Source: Cyanobium sp.
Lineage (GTDB): Bacteria > Cyanobacteriota > Cyanobacteriia > PCC-6307 > Cyanobiaceae
Assembly: GCA_007135755.1 (NCBI GenBank)
Contig: SLIG01000048.1
Coordinates: 1-45,402 of the forward strand
Direction of reading: 5' to 3'
DNA length: 45,402 bases
The translations under genes were made by a program, and so were the position numbers. The notes beneath the pieces are model-generated. The model was not told where the DNA came from. It was given only the letters and a program-made list of their open reading frames with translations, and ran no database searches. Within the stretch, counting starts at the first letter, position 1. Each line of letters begins with the position of its first letter. Below, piece after piece: positions 7,680 to 16,673 of the stretch.

Positions 7680-8217
7680 GCAGCTGATCCTCCTGCTTCT
7701 GCACGGCCTCCGGGTCGCTGAGCAGATCCTCCTCCTGCAGCAGCGGCAGGGGGGTGGCCGTGATCTCGCCGGCGTTGCGTGGTGGCTCCAGCCAGCGGAA
7801 GCTCCGCCGCGGCTCGCGGCTGAGGCAGAGGGCTTCGCTCTCCCGGCGCAGGGCGCTGCGCACGTCGGCGCGGGCCACGGCCTCGAAGAATTCCTCCCGG
7901 CTGGCCAGTCCTGAGCTGAACGGGGCCGTGCCGTTGCCGTTGAACAGCCGCGCCGGGTCGGGGTTCCAGCGCGGCTGGCAGATGCCGCTCTCGCTGGTGT
8001 CGGTGCCGATCCAAATGTGCAGCCCGTAGCCATTGGGCTGACTCACCACCGCCAGGCCGTCGTGGGCGCTGCGCCGCTGCAGCGGGTAGATGGCCCAGCT
8101 GGGGGCGCGATGGGCGGGCACGCAGCCGGTGGCCAGCAGGGCCGCCGCCAGGGCCGCAGCTGGGATGTTCACCGTCCCCGCGCCCAGGGTCGTGGTTCCT
8201 ACTTTGGCGGTTGGCAT
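7657..8217 (-). CDS. Putative lipoprotein of unknown function
   Basis: The 186-residue product starts with a hydrophobic segment ending LAAALLATGC, with Cys32 as a candidate lipidation site; the residue at -3 is Ala rather than the preferred Leu, so the lipobox is imperfect. The rest contains PSWAIYPLQRR and NGYGLHIWIG and has no domain I recognise. The C terminus (ending QLLNPGRSD) overlaps the convergent photolyase-like gene by 23 bp. Start: ATG 8217 provides a lysine before the hydrophobic stretch; a GTG at 8172 would give a shorter signal. Only 18 bp separate ATG 8217 from the divergent thioredoxin-fold gene, which makes GTG 8172 worth considering. An envelope location is inferred. Confidence 0.6.
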   Translation of the reverse strand: MPTAKVGTTTLGAGTVNIPAAALAAALLATGCVPAHRAPSWAIYPLQRRSAHDGLAVVSQPNGYGLHIWIGTDTSESGICQPRWNPDPARLFNGNGTAPFSSGLASREEFFEAVARADVRSALRRESEALCLSREPRRSFRWLEPPRNAGEITATPLPLLQEEDLLSDPEAVQKQEDQLLNPGRSD

Positions 8218-8235
8218 TGCTTGCGGAACGGCCCC

Positions 8236-8886
8236 ATGGCGCTGACGCCCTCCACCATGCTTCCCCTCGGCACGGCCCTGCCGTTCGCGGCGATCAGCGC
8301 CGAGTTGGCCGCCGGCCGCGTGCGCCAGGTGAGCGGCGAGCCGCTGGTGATCGACAGCCTGTGCCGGCAGCCCCTGCTGGTGCTGTTTCTCTGCGCCCAC
8401 TGCCCGTTCGTGAAGCACGTGGAGCCCGAGATCAGCAGCCTCCAGGCCGACTTTGCCACTCCTTCGCCCGCCACCTCTGCCGCGCCAGCCCCGCATCCGG
8501 CCCTGGCCCTGCTGGCGATCTCCAGCAACAGCACGGCCACCCATCCCCAGGACGGCACCGAGGGACTGCGCGCCCAGGCCGAGCGCCACGGCTGGCGCTT
8601 CCCCTATCTGTTGGATGAAGGCCAGCAGCTGGCCCGGGCCTTCCGGGCCGCCTGCACCCCCGATCCCTTCCTGTTCGCCCCGGCGGCCGATGGCGAACAG
8701 CGGCTGGTGTATCGCGGCCAGTTCGATGCCAGCCGTCCAGGCAACGCCGAGCCCCTCGACGGTCGCGACATCCGGGCCGCGATCCAGGCGGTGCTGGCCG
8801 CTGAGCCGGTGGCGGCCGAGCAACAGCCGGCGATCGGCTGCAACATCAAGTGGCATCCAGGTGAGGAACCGGAATGGGCCCGCTGA
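8236..8886 (+). CDS. Thioredoxin-fold protein of the peroxiredoxin-like (AhpC/TSA) group
   Basis: The 216-residue product has the segment PLLVLFLCAHCPFVKHVEPE, in which CAHC (residues about 55-58) occupies the redox-active position of a thioredoxin fold, followed by LALLAISSNSTATHPQDG and a proline-rich contact CTPDPFLFA. This combination belongs to the PRX-like1 branch of thioredoxin-like proteins, usually annotated only as thioredoxin family. A reducing or peroxide-handling role in the cytoplasm is inferred; no signal peptide is visible. ATG 8236 gives the natural N terminus. The gene is divergent from the lipoprotein and 33 bp upstream of the aminotransferase, with which it may be co-transcribed. 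Confidence 0.8.
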   Translation: MALTPSTMLPLGTALPFAAISAELAAGRVRQVSGEPLVIDSLCRQPLLVLFLCAHCPFVKHVEPEISSLQADFATPSPATSAAPAPHPALALLAISSNSTATHPQDGTEGLRAQAERHGWRFPYLLDEGQQLARAFRAACTPDPFLFAPAADGEQRLVYRGQFDASRPGNAEPLDGRDIRAAIQAVLAAEPVAAEQQPAIGCNIKWHPGEEPEWAR

Positions 8887-8919
8887 CCGCCACCGGCCGA
8901 TCCGCCTAAGGTTCCCGCC

Positions 8920-10059
8920 ATGACTGTGCCTCCCTTCAGCCTGGGCGAGCAGATCCAGGAGCTCGGCGACGCCCTTGATCAGGCCGTGCTGGAGGTGCTG
9001 CGCAGCGGTCAGTACATCGGCGGAGCCGTCACCACCGGCTTCGAGCGTGACTTCGCCGCCGCCTGCGGCGTGGCCCATGCCGTGGGCTGCAACAGCGGCA
9101 CCGATGCCCTGGTGCTGGCCCTGCGCGGCCTGGGCATCGGCCCCGGCGATGAGGTGATCACCTCCTCCTTCAGCTTCTTCGCCACCGCCGAGGCGATCAG
9201 CGCCGTGGGCGCCACGCCGGTGTTCGTGGACGTGCTGGAGAGCAGCTACCTGATCGACCTCGATCAGCTGGAGGCGGCGATCACTCCGGCCACCCGTGCC
9301 CTGCTGCCGGTGCACCTGTTCGGCCGGCCCGTGGACATGGAGCGGGTGTGCGCCATCGCCCAGCGCCACGGCCTGCATGTGATCGAAGACTGCGCCCAGG
9401 CCACCGGCGCCACCTGGGCGGACCGGCCCGTGGGCAGCTGGGGCGATGCCGGCTGCTTCAGTTTCTTCCCCACCAAGAACCTCGGCGCCGCCGGCGATGG
9501 CGGGGCCGTCACCTGCAGGGATCCTGAGATCGCCCAGCGCGTGCGCGAGCTGGCGGTGCACGGCATGCCGCGCCGCTACCTGCACACCGCCCTCGGCTAC
9601 AACAGCCGCCTCGATGCCATCCAGGCCGCCGTGCTGGCGGTCAAACTGCCCCATCTGCCGCGCTGGCTTGAGGCCCGCCGCCAGCTGGCCCACCGCTATG
9701 GGCGCCAGCTGGCCGACCTGCCGGGGCTCAGCCTGCCCGCCCCTGGCCCGGCGGGCCACAGCTGGAACCAGTACGTGCTGCGGGTCACCCCCACCGAAGA
9801 GCCGCACTGCCGCGACTGGCTCAAGCAGCAGCTGCAGGAGGCCGGGGTGAGCACGATCATCTACTACCCGATCCCGATTCACCGCCAGCCCGCCTACGAA
9901 GGCCTCGGCTACAAACCGGGTTCCCTGCCGGTCACCGAGCGTCTCTGCGATGAAGTGCTCAGCCTGCCGATTTTTCCCGAGCTGAGCGAACCTCGCCAGC
10001 AGCGGGTGATCGAGGCCCTGCACAGCCTGATGCCCGCCACCCAGCCCCTGGCGGCCTGA
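8920..10059 (+). CDS. DegT/DnrJ/EryC1 family PLP-dependent sugar aminotransferase
   Basis: The 379-residue protein has the full type I aminotransferase layout of the family: GCNSGTDALVLAL at 57-69 for phosphate binding, Asp157 in HVIEDCAQATGA, the Schiff-base Lys186 in FFPTKNLGAAGDGG, and a C-terminal YYPIPIHRQPAYEGLGY. Enzymes of this family aminate keto-sugar nucleotides for surface glycans. The exact sugar cannot be told from the sequence, and no dehydratase partner sits next to it. A TAAGGT box at 8907-8912 lies only seven bases before ATG 8920, which could make a very short leader. The stop is 3 bp from the convergent photolyase stop. Confidence 0.9.
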   Translation: MTVPPFSLGEQIQELGDALDQAVLEVLRSGQYIGGAVTTGFERDFAAACGVAHAVGCNSGTDALVLALRGLGIGPGDEVITSSFSFFATAEAISAVGATPVFVDVLESSYLIDLDQLEAAITPATRALLPVHLFGRPVDMERVCAIAQRHGLHVIEDCAQATGATWADRPVGSWGDAGCFSFFPTKNLGAAGDGGAVTCRDPEIAQRVRELAVHGMPRRYLHTALGYNSRLDAIQAAVLAVKLPHLPRWLEARRQLAHRYGRQLADLPGLSLPAPGPAGHSWNQYVLRVTPTEEPHCRDWLKQQLQEAGVSTIIYYPIPIHRQPAYEGLGYKPGSLPVTERLCDEVLSLPIFPELSEPRQQRVIEALHSLMPATQPLAA

Positions 10060-10062
10060 TCC

Positions 10063-11586
10063 CTACCCCCGCAGGCCCGTGTACAGGGCCTTGAAGCGGG
10101 CCTGCTGGGTTTTGTGGTTCACAAGCGGCGCCGGGTAGCCGCGGCGCTCCAGTGGCGCGATCTCGCCGCTGAGCAGATCCCGGTTGCTCACGTGCTTCAG
10201 TTCCGGCAGCCACTGGCGGATGTAGCGGGCCTCGGCGTCGAACTTGCTGGCCTGGGTGGCGGGGTTGAAGATGCGCAGAGGCTTGGGATCCATGCCGCTG
10301 CTGGCGCTCCACTGCCAGCCGCCGTTGTTGGCGGCCAGGTCGCCATCCACCAGCAGGGCCATGAAGGCGGCCTCGCCCCAGCGCCAGTCGCAGATCAGGT
10401 CCTTCACCAGGAAGGAGGCCACCACCATCCGGCAGCGGTTGTGCATCCAGCCGCTGGCATTCAGCTGGCGCATGGCGGCATCGATGATCGGCATGCCGGT
10501 GAGCCCCTCGCGCCAGGCGGCAAAGCGGCTGGGGTCGTTCTCCCAGGGGAAGGCGCGCCACTGGGGCCGGTAGGGCCCCTCCGCCAGCTCGGGGAAGTGG
10601 AAGAGGGCCTGCTGGTAGAACTCGCGCCAGGCCAGCTCCTGCTCCCACACCTGGATCGAGGCCAGGGCCTCCTGGGCTCCCCCCAGCGCGGCCACGGTGT
10701 GGCGGGCGTCCTGGGCCGCCGCCCAGGCCTGGCGCGGGCTGAGCGTGCCGAACTTGAGCGCCGCACTCAGGGCCGAGGTGCCCGCCTCGCCGGGGATGTT
10801 GCGTCCTTCGTCGTAGGCCAGCAGGGGGGCTGAGCGGCCGCCGGTGCAGAAGGCCGCCAATTGCTGTTGGGCCGCCGCTTCCCCCGGGCGGCAGGGGCAG
10901 AGGTCGCTGCCGGCAAAGTCATGGGGGAGCCAGTTCGGCGTGGCTGCGGTTGGCTCCAGCGTCTCCACCGGCAGCCCGGCGAGCTGGGCAGGATCGCAGT
11001 CGATCAGGGAGCTCGGGGCCGCCAGGGGATCCAGTCCACCCGAGGCGGCCGAACCGAGGGCCTCCAGCTGCTCCAGCCGCCGGCGCCAGCTGCGCCAGTA
11101 GGGCCCGTACACCCGGTAGGGATCGCCGGCGCCGGTGCTGAGCGCCTCCGGCTCCACCAGCAGCTGGTCCCAGCCGGCCAGCACCTTGCGCCCATCGGCC
11201 TGCAGCGCCCGTGCCACCCGCCGGTCGCGCTCGCGAGCGAAGGGCTCCACGTCGCGGTTCCAGGCCACCACCGCGGCGCCCAGGGCGGCGGCGGCGCGGG
11301 GCAGCAGCTGCTCGGGATCGCCTTGCAGCACCAGCAGCCGGCTGCCGGCCGCCCGCCAGGCCTCGGCCAGCTCCTGGAGGCTCTCCTGCAGAAACCACAG
11401 CCGGGCCGGCGCCACCGCCGGCAGATCTCCCGGGATCCCCCCCGGGGCCCGGGCCTGGAGGATCGCCGGATCGAGCACAAACACCCCGGTCACGGCCGGG
11501 GTGGCGCGGGCCGCCGCCGCCAGGCCCAGGTTGTCGGCCAGGCGCAGGTCGCGGCGGTGCCAGAACAGCCAGCGCTCCGCTGCCAT
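10063..11586 (-). CDS. phrB: Deoxyribodipyrimidine photolyase, class I
   Basis: This 507-residue enzyme repairs cyclobutane pyrimidine dimers using blue light. It has the normal order: an N-terminal antenna domain starting RWLFWHRRDLRLADN (residues 5-19) and a C-terminal FAD domain with GWMHNRCRMVVASFLVKD near residue 380, DGDLAANNGGWQW near 415, then RIFNPATQASKFDAE. The FAD-domain motifs are the canonical class I set, so catalytic function is likely. The antenna pigment (deazaflavin or folate) cannot be decided by eye. ATG 11586 lies 12 bp after the Nudix gene on the same strand, suggesting co-transcription. A second, rearranged photolyase-family gene lies 2.4 kb away. Confidence 0.95.
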   Translation of the reverse strand: MAAERWLFWHRRDLRLADNLGLAAAARATPAVTGVFVLDPAILQARAPGGIPGDLPAVAPARLWFLQESLQELAEAWRAAGSRLLVLQGDPEQLLPRAAAALGAAVVAWNRDVEPFARERDRRVARALQADGRKVLAGWDQLLVEPEALSTGAGDPYRVYGPYWRSWRRRLEQLEALGSAASGGLDPLAAPSSLIDCDPAQLAGLPVETLEPTAATPNWLPHDFAGSDLCPCRPGEAAAQQQLAAFCTGGRSAPLLAYDEGRNIPGEAGTSALSAALKFGTLSPRQAWAAAQDARHTVAALGGAQEALASIQVWEQELAWREFYQQALFHFPELAEGPYRPQWRAFPWENDPSRFAAWREGLTGMPIIDAAMRQLNASGWMHNRCRMVVASFLVKDLICDWRWGEAAFMALLVDGDLAANNGGWQWSASSGMDPKPLRIFNPATQASKFDAEARYIRQWLPELKHVSNRDLLSGEIAPLERRGYPAPLVNHKTQQARFKALYTGLRG

Positions 11587-11598
11587 CAGATCACTCCC

Positions 11599-12159
11599 TC
11601 AGAGTCCGAGCAGCTGCTTGGCCCGCAGCCAGGCGGTCACGCTCTTGCCGTCGAGGTATTCATCGCCGCTGGCCAGGACGGCATCGAGCTCGCCCGGCTC
11701 CATCAGCAGCACGTCCAGGTCCTCGTCGTCGTCGCCGGCGGGGGGCTGCTCCAGGGCTGTGAGCTCCCGGGCCAGGAACAGGTGGATCACCTCGTCGGAA
11801 TAGCCCGGGCAGGGCAGCATCGCCCCCAGGGGATCCCAGCGCTCGGCGCTGTAGCCCGCCTCCTCCTGCAGCTCCCGCTGCATCGTGCTCAGCGGTGTTT
11901 CGCCCGGATCGAGGGTGCCGGCCGGGAACTCCAGCAGGCGGGTGGCGACGGCGAAGCGGTACTGGCGCAGGATCACCACCCGGCCGTCGCCCAGCACCGG
12001 CACCGCCAGGGAGGCCCCCGGGTGGCGGATCACGCCGAAGTGGCCTTCCACTCCCATCGGCAGCTGCACCCGGTTGAGCTCGAAGCGGATCTTGCGGGCC
12101 TCCAGGCTGGCGGTGGTCTCCAGGAGGCGCGCGGGCTCGGGGGGCGGCAGGGGCGCCAT
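11599..12159 (-). CDS. Nudix hydrolase, ADP-ribose pyrophosphatase-like
   Basis: The 186-residue product has a complete Nudix box at residues 81-103: Gly81, Glu87, Arg95-Glu96, Glu99-Glu100 and Gly102 in the order G-x5-E-x7-RE-x2-EE-x-G, preceded by VVILRQYRFAVATRLLEFPA. That upstream segment is characteristic of the ADP-ribose/NudF-like group, which hydrolyses nucleoside diphosphate sugars and related compounds. The real substrate is not visible. The gene sits 12 bp upstream of the photolyase. It could remove ADP-ribose or oxidised nucleotides; this is inferred. Confidence 0.88.
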   Translation of the reverse strand: MAPLPPPEPARLLETTASLEARKIRFELNRVQLPMGVEGHFGVIRHPGASLAVPVLGDGRVVILRQYRFAVATRLLEFPAGTLDPGETPLSTMQRELQEEAGYSAERWDPLGAMLPCPGYSDEVIHLFLARELTALEQPPAGDDDEDLDVLLMEPGELDAVLASGDEYLDGKSVTAWLRAKQLLGL

Positions 12160-12238
12160 GGCGGTGGGGCGGTTGCCACAAGCATGGCCGCTGGCGTGGT
12201 GCGGCCGTCATGACCCCGCCGGAGCGTCAGGAGCGGGT

Positions 12239-12718
12239 TCAGTAGCGGGCGCCGTCCTCCAGGTGCCGGAATTCCGCCCACACCGCCAGGGCCTCCTCGC
12301 GCAGCAGTGCTTCTGGAGCCAGCTGCCGCTGGTCGCCCGGTCGGGCCATGTCGGCGTGGATGCGGGCGTCGTCGAACAGGTCGGCGTAATCGCTCCAGCG
12401 GGAGGCGAAATACACCTTGCTGATGCGGGCCCAGTAGGCCGCCGCGTAACACATCGGACAGCACTCGCCGCTGGCATAGAGCACGGCGCCGCTGAGGTCA
12501 TGGCTGCCGGTCGCCCGGCAGGCCTGGCGGATGGCGTTCACCTCGGCGTGGGCGGTGGGGTCGTGGTCGCGCAGCACGCTGTTGCCGGCGGCTCCCAGCA
12601 CCACGCCGTCGCGTACCACCACAGCTCCGAAGGGGCCGCCGCTGCGCTCCAGCACCCCGGCCCGGCGCATCTCGGCGATCGCCCGGCGCATGTGGGCGCG
12701 ATCGGCGGCGCTGGCCAT
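12239..12718 (-). CDS. Guanine deaminase-like nucleoside/base deaminase (CDA fold)
   Basis: The 159-residue product has the zinc-dependent cytidine-deaminase-fold signature: His57 and Glu59 in DPTAHAEVNAIRQAC and Cys87/Cys90 in SGECCPMCYAAAYWARI. The residue normally proline before the first zinc cysteine is Cys86. The overall length, KVYFASRWSDYADLFDDARI and the aromatic C terminus (HLEDGARY) resemble the short guanine deaminase of Bacillus subtilis (GuaD) more than TadA, which would have a tRNA-contact region not seen here. The reaction would be guanine to xanthine plus ammonia. It is separated from the Nudix gene by 79 bp and from folK by 35 bp on the same strand. Confidence 0.78.
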   Translation of the reverse strand: MASAADRAHMRRAIAEMRRAGVLERSGGPFGAVVVRDGVVLGAAGNSVLRDHDPTAHAEVNAIRQACRATGSHDLSGAVLYASGECCPMCYAAAYWARISKVYFASRWSDYADLFDDARIHADMARPGDQRQLAPEALLREEALAVWAEFRHLEDGARY

Positions 12719-12753
12719 GGGGTCGGGGTGCGGTCCGTGACGCTCACTGCAGC

Positions 12754-13431
12754 CTATTCAGGCCAGCCGGGCCGGCCCGCCAGCCGCAGCGGTGGCGGAT
12801 CGTCGGCCCCGCTCAGCGACTCGTTCAGCAGCCCGGCCAGCGGTTCTGCAGCGGCTGCTCCGGCGGTTGGCCTGGCTTCCGGCGGCATCCGTGCGGCCGC
12901 GATCGCCGCCAGGGGGGCCAGCACAAAGGCCCGCTGCCGCCAGCGGGGGTGCGGCAGCTCCAGCGCGCCTCCACGGCAGCGCAGGGCGCCCCACCAGAGC
13001 AGGTCGAGATCGAGGCTGCGCGGTCCCCAGCGCTGGCGCCGCTGCCGGCCGAAGCGCTGCTCCAGCTCGTGCAGCCGCTCGAGCAGGGCCCCGGCGGCGG
13101 CGCAGCCGGGCCTGCCCGCAGCCCGCATCAGCAGCACCGCATTGAGGTAGGGCGGCTGCTCCACCGGCCCGCCCACCGGCGCCGTGCGGAACAGGGGCGA
13201 CCAGATCAGCTGGCCCGCGGCGCCGCCACCCGGATCAGCGAACGCCGCCTGCCAGTCGGCCAGCAGCTGCGCCAGCAGCGGCCGCACCGCCAGCAGCGTG
13301 GCCAGCGGTGGGCCCGCTGGGCTGGGCAGGTTGGCCCCGAGGGCGATCGCCAGGTCGGCGGCGCCCTCCGCGGGGGCCCGGGCCTGATCAGCGAGACTGG
13401 CGCGCACGACGCAGGGGCTGGACCGTTCCAT
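12754..13431 (-). CDS. folK: 2-amino-4-hydroxy-6-hydroxymethyldihydropteridine diphosphokinase
   Basis: FolK (HPPK) transfers pyrophosphate from ATP to the pterin precursor of folate. Within the 225-residue product, [18 protein letters not shown] marks the N-terminal strand and loop, [13 protein letters not shown] the middle, and [17 protein letters not shown] the magnesium and ATP site (Asp-x-Asp). [18 protein letters not shown] is the typical end of the domain. About 25 residues precede the conserved core, so the start could be one of the internal GTG codons. From ATG 13431 the start codon overlaps the divergent chlD start on the opposite strand (CATG, 13429-13432). The C-terminal tail after about residue 185 is poorly conserved. 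Confidence 0.9.
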   Translation of the reverse strand: MERSSPCVVRASLADQARAPAEGAADLAIALGANLPSPAGPPLATLLAVRPLLAQLLADWQAAFADPGGGAAGQLIWSPLFRTAPVGGPVEQPPYLNAVLLMRAAGRPGCAAAGALLERLHELEQRFGRQRRQRWGPRSLDLDLLWWGALRCRGGALELPHPRWRQRAFVLAPLAAIAAARMPPEARPTAGAAAAEPLAGLLNESLSGADDPPPLRLAGRPGWPE

Positions 13432-15574
13432 GGTTGCAAGCGGCACTGCCAGCTCCGGTGCGGCCAGCGCCGCGGCTCGCGCCTTTCCCCTGGCGGCGAT
13501 CACGGGCCACGGCACCCTCAAGCTGGCCCTGCTGCTGGCCGCCGTCGATCCCGGCCTGGGCGGGGTGGTGATCGCCGGTGGCCGCGGCACCGGCAAGTCG
13601 GTGCTGGCCCGGGGCCTGCATGCCCTGCTGCCGCCGATCGATGTGCTCGATCTGGGCACCATGGCCCCCGGCCAGGCGGCGCCGGCGGCCCTCAACATCG
13701 ATCCCCAGCGCCCCGACGAGTGGGATGACGCCACCTGCGCCCGCCTGATCGCCCTGGGGGCCGATCCCGACGGCGCCGACCCCAGCGCCCTGCTGCCCAC
13801 CCGGGTGATCCCGGCGCCGTTCGTGCAGGTTCCCCTGGGCATCACCGAAGACCGGCTGCTGGGGTCGGTGGATGTCACCGCCTCCCTGGCCAGCGGCCAG
13901 GCGGTGTTTCAGCCCGGACTGCTGGCCGAGGCGCACCGGGGGGTGCTCTACATCGATGAGCTCAACCTGCTCGATGACGGCATCACCAACCTGCTGCTGG
14001 CGGCGGTGGGCTCGGCTGAAAACCGCATCGAGCGCGAGGGGCTGAGCCTGAGCCACCCCTGCCGCTGCCTGCTGATCGCCACCTTCAACCCCGAGGAGGG
14101 GGCGGTGCGCGACCACCTGCTCGACCGCTTCGCCATCTGCCTCAGCGCCAACCAGGTGCTGGAACTGGAGCAGCGCGTGGAGATCAGCCGCGCTGCCATC
14201 GACCACGCCGAGGCCGCCGTGGGCTTCCGTGCACGCTGGCAGGAGGACAGCGATGCCCTGGCCACCCAGCTGCTGCTGGCGCGCCAGTGGCTGCCGGATG
14301 TGCAGATCGCCCCGGAGCAGATCGCCTACCTGGTGAACGAGGCGATCCGCGGCGGCGTGGAGGGTCACCGCAGCGAGCTCTACGCGGTGCGGGTGGCCCG
14401 GGCCCATGCGGCCCTCAGCGGCCGCGACCGCGTGGAGGCCGACGACCTGCAGGTGGCCGTGCGCCTGGTGATCGCCCCGCGGGCCCTGCAGCTACCACCC
14501 CCCGATCCCGAGCAGCCCACCGAGCCGCCGCCACCGCCGCCCCAGGGCGAGCAGCCACCTGAGGAGTCCCCCGAGCCCGAGCCGCCGGAGAACGAGCAGG
14601 AGCCCGACGAGCCTGAAGACGACCAAGACGAGCCCGACGACCAGGAGGACGACACCCCTGAAGACCAGGCACCGCCGCAGGTGCCGGAGGAGTTCCTGCT
14701 GGATCCGGAGGCGGTGGCGATCGACCCCGACCTGCTGCTGTTCGGCGCCGCCAAGGCCCGCAGCGGCGGCAGCGGCAGCCGGGCGGTTGTGTTCAGCGAT
14801 TCCCGCGGCCGCTACGTGAAGCCGATGCTGCCCCGCGGCCCGGTGAAGCGCATCGCCGTGGATGCCACCCTGCGGGCGGCGGCCCCATACCAGAAATCCC
14901 GCCGCGAGCGCGAACCCCACCGCAAGGTGGTGGTGCAGGACGGCGACCTGCGCGCCAAGCAGCTGCAGCGCAAGGCCGGTGCCCTGGTGATCTTCCTGGT
15001 GGATGCCAGCGGCTCGATGGCGCTGAACCGCATGCAGAGTGCCAAGGGGGCCGTGATCCGCCTGCTCACCGAGGCCTACGAGAACCGCGACGAAGTCGCC
15101 CTGATCCCCTTCCGCGGCGAGCAGGCCGAGGTGCTGCTGCCCCCCACCCGCTCGATCACCGCCGCCCGCCGCCGCCTGGAATCGATGCCCTGCGGCGGCG
15201 GCTCCCCCCTGGCCCATGGCCTCTCCCAGGCCGCCCGCGTGGGCGCCAACGCCCTGGCCACCGGCGATCTGGGCCAGGTGGTGGTGGTGGCGATCACCGA
15301 CGGCCGCGGCAATGTGCCGCTCAGCCGCTCCCTGGGCCAGCCCCAGCTGGAGGGCGAGGAGCCGGTGGACCTCAAGGAGGAGGTGAAGCAGGTGGCCAGC
15401 CGCTACCGGGCCCTGGGGCTCAAGCTTCTGGTGATCGACACCGAGCGCAAGTTCATCGGCAGCGGCATGGGCAAAGACCTCGCTGAGGCCGCCGGCGGCA
15501 AGTACGTGCAGTTGCCCAAGGCCAGCGATCAGGCCATCGCCGCCATCGCCATGGAGGCGATCAGCGGGGTTTGA
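13430..15574 (+). CDS. chlD: Magnesium chelatase subunit D
   Basis: ChlD, with ChlI and ChlH, inserts magnesium into protoporphyrin IX, the first committed step of chlorophyll synthesis. The 714-residue protein has an AAA+ domain with GGRGTGKS at 50-57, a long proline- and acid-rich linker at about 355-425, and a C-terminal von Willebrand A domain whose metal-ion site begins with Asp525 in [12 protein letters not shown]. The length and three-part architecture are normal for ChlD. The start ATG 13430 overlaps the divergent folK start; the conserved part begins near [11 protein letters not shown]. The stop is one base from the convergent MCE gene stop (15576), so 3' ends are extremely tight. 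Confidence 0.97.
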   Translation: MVASGTASSGAASAAARAFPLAAITGHGTLKLALLLAAVDPGLGGVVIAGGRGTGKSVLARGLHALLPPIDVLDLGTMAPGQAAPAALNIDPQRPDEWDDATCARLIALGADPDGADPSALLPTRVIPAPFVQVPLGITEDRLLGSVDVTASLASGQAVFQPGLLAEAHRGVLYIDELNLLDDGITNLLLAAVGSAENRIEREGLSLSHPCRCLLIATFNPEEGAVRDHLLDRFAICLSANQVLELEQRVEISRAAIDHAEAAVGFRARWQEDSDALATQLLLARQWLPDVQIAPEQIAYLVNEAIRGGVEGHRSELYAVRVARAHAALSGRDRVEADDLQVAVRLVIAPRALQLPPPDPEQPTEPPPPPPQGEQPPEESPEPEPPENEQEPDEPEDDQDEPDDQEDDTPEDQAPPQVPEEFLLDPEAVAIDPDLLLFGAAKARSGGSGSRAVVFSDSRGRYVKPMLPRGPVKRIAVDATLRAAAPYQKSRREREPHRKVVVQDGDLRAKQLQRKAGALVIFLVDASGSMALNRMQSAKGAVIRLLTEAYENRDEVALIPFRGEQAEVLLPPTRSITAARRRLESMPCGGGSPLAHGLSQAARVGANALATGDLGQVVVVAITDGRGNVPLSRSLGQPQLEGEEPVDLKEEVKQVASRYRALGLKLLVIDTERKFIGSGMGKDLAEAAGGKYVQLPKASDQAIAAIAMEAISGV

Positions 15575-15575
15575 C

Positions 15576-16670
15576 TCAGCGGGGGGCCGCGGCGGGTGGC
15601 GTCTTCGGGTCCCACTTCGGGTCCCAGAGCCACTGCTGCTGCTGAGGCGGCTGCGGCTGTTGCTGCTGGGCTGGCTTCGGCTGTTGCTGCTCCAGCCGCT
15701 GGAACTGTTGCTCTTGCTGGGCAGCCTCCCGGTCTGCCCTCTCCTTGGCGGCGCCGGTCTGGGCGGGGTAGAGCTCCTCGAAGAACTGGCCGAGCCCCAC
15801 GGCCACGCTGCGCAGTCCGTTCATGAACTTGGGGTCGGTGGTGAGCCCCTGCACATCGCCCCCCACCGCACGCCACTGGGCGGTGAGGCGCTCGGCATTG
15901 GCCACCGTCTGCTGCAGGTCGGCCACCAGCCGCGGGTCGTCGAGCCGCTCCATCAGCTGGCGCAGCCGCTCTGAGCTGGCGTTGATGTTGGCGATCGTGG
16001 GTTTCACCCCCTGCACCGACCCCTCCAGGCTGCCCAGGACCGACTGCCCCTCGCGCACCAGGCCGCTGCCCTCCTGCATCAGGCCGCGGCCCTCCCGCAG
16101 GAAGGCGTCGGCCTCCTGTGCCGTCTGCTGCACGCTGGCGGCCACCTCGGACATCTTGCTGAACAGCTGCTCCTCTTCGGCCTGGTTGAGCAGCTCAAAC
16201 AGTCGGGAGGTGACGGCGGCCAGGCTGGCGCCCTGAGTGCCGGTGATGCTGGCGCCGTCGCAGAGCATGCGCTGGCGATCGCACTCGCGCGAGCGGGGGC
16301 TGGGGGCGTCGGCGGGCAGGGGCTCACCCTCGCTCACGAGCACCACCTGGGCTTCGCCCCCCAGCAGTGACACCTGGCCGATCTGCGCCACCGTGGGCTG
16401 GGCCAGGCGGATCGACGGGTTGGTGATCTCCAGCTGGGCGATCACCGCGTCCGAGGTGATCTGCATCGAGCGCACACTCCCCACCATCACGCCACGGAAC
16501 ACCACCGGTGAGCGCACGGCCAGGCCCTCGGCCTGCTCGAACCGGGCCTCCACACTCCAGTGCTGGCGTGTCAGCGACAGTCCCCGCAGCCACAGCGTCA
16601 GGCCGACGGCGCTGGTGATGGCGGCCAGCAGGGAAAACCCCACGATCGCCTCACGCACGGAGCGGCGCAT
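15576..16670 (-). CDS. MCE (MlaD-like) lipid-transport substrate-binding protein
   Basis: The 364-residue product has an N-terminal membrane anchor (residues about 8-28, EAIVGFSLLAAITSAVGLTL) followed by a single MCE domain, including EGLAVRSPVVFRGVMVGSV. A long helical region (about 150-310) likely forms a coiled coil or tube. The C-terminal tail from about 318 is rich in Gln, Pro and Ala (for example QQQQPQPPQQQQW) and is probably disordered. MCE proteins of the MlaD/TGD2 type shuttle phospholipids between membranes; in plastids the homologue imports lipids into the envelope. The ATPase partner is encoded 3 bp upstream on the same strand; a permease (MlaE/TGD1) is not in the window. Confidence 0.88.
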   Translation of the reverse strand: MRRSVREAIVGFSLLAAITSAVGLTLWLRGLSLTRQHWSVEARFEQAEGLAVRSPVVFRGVMVGSVRSMQITSDAVIAQLEITNPSIRLAQPTVAQIGQVSLLGGEAQVVLVSEGEPLPADAPSPRSRECDRQRMLCDGASITGTQGASLAAVTSRLFELLNQAEEEQLFSKMSEVAASVQQTAQEADAFLREGRGLMQEGSGLVREGQSVLGSLEGSVQGVKPTIANINASSERLRQLMERLDDPRLVADLQQTVANAERLTAQWRAVGGDVQGLTTDPKFMNGLRSVAVGLGQFFEELYPAQTGAAKERADREAAQQEQQFQRLEQQQPKPAQQQQPQPPQQQQWLWDPKWDPKTPPAAAPR

Positions 16671-16673
16671 CGC

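Noticed and set aside
9970-9976. T5 tract near the end of the DegT gene as a terminator
   Set aside because: No stem-loop precedes it; it encodes the normal PIFPE segment of the protein.
7657-10023. A 788-codon minus-strand frame running from the lipoprotein through the DegT aminotransferase
   Set aside because: Only its last 186 codons look like a protein (signal segment and lipobox). The rest is antisense to the thioredoxin-fold and DegT genes and has no recognisable sequence.
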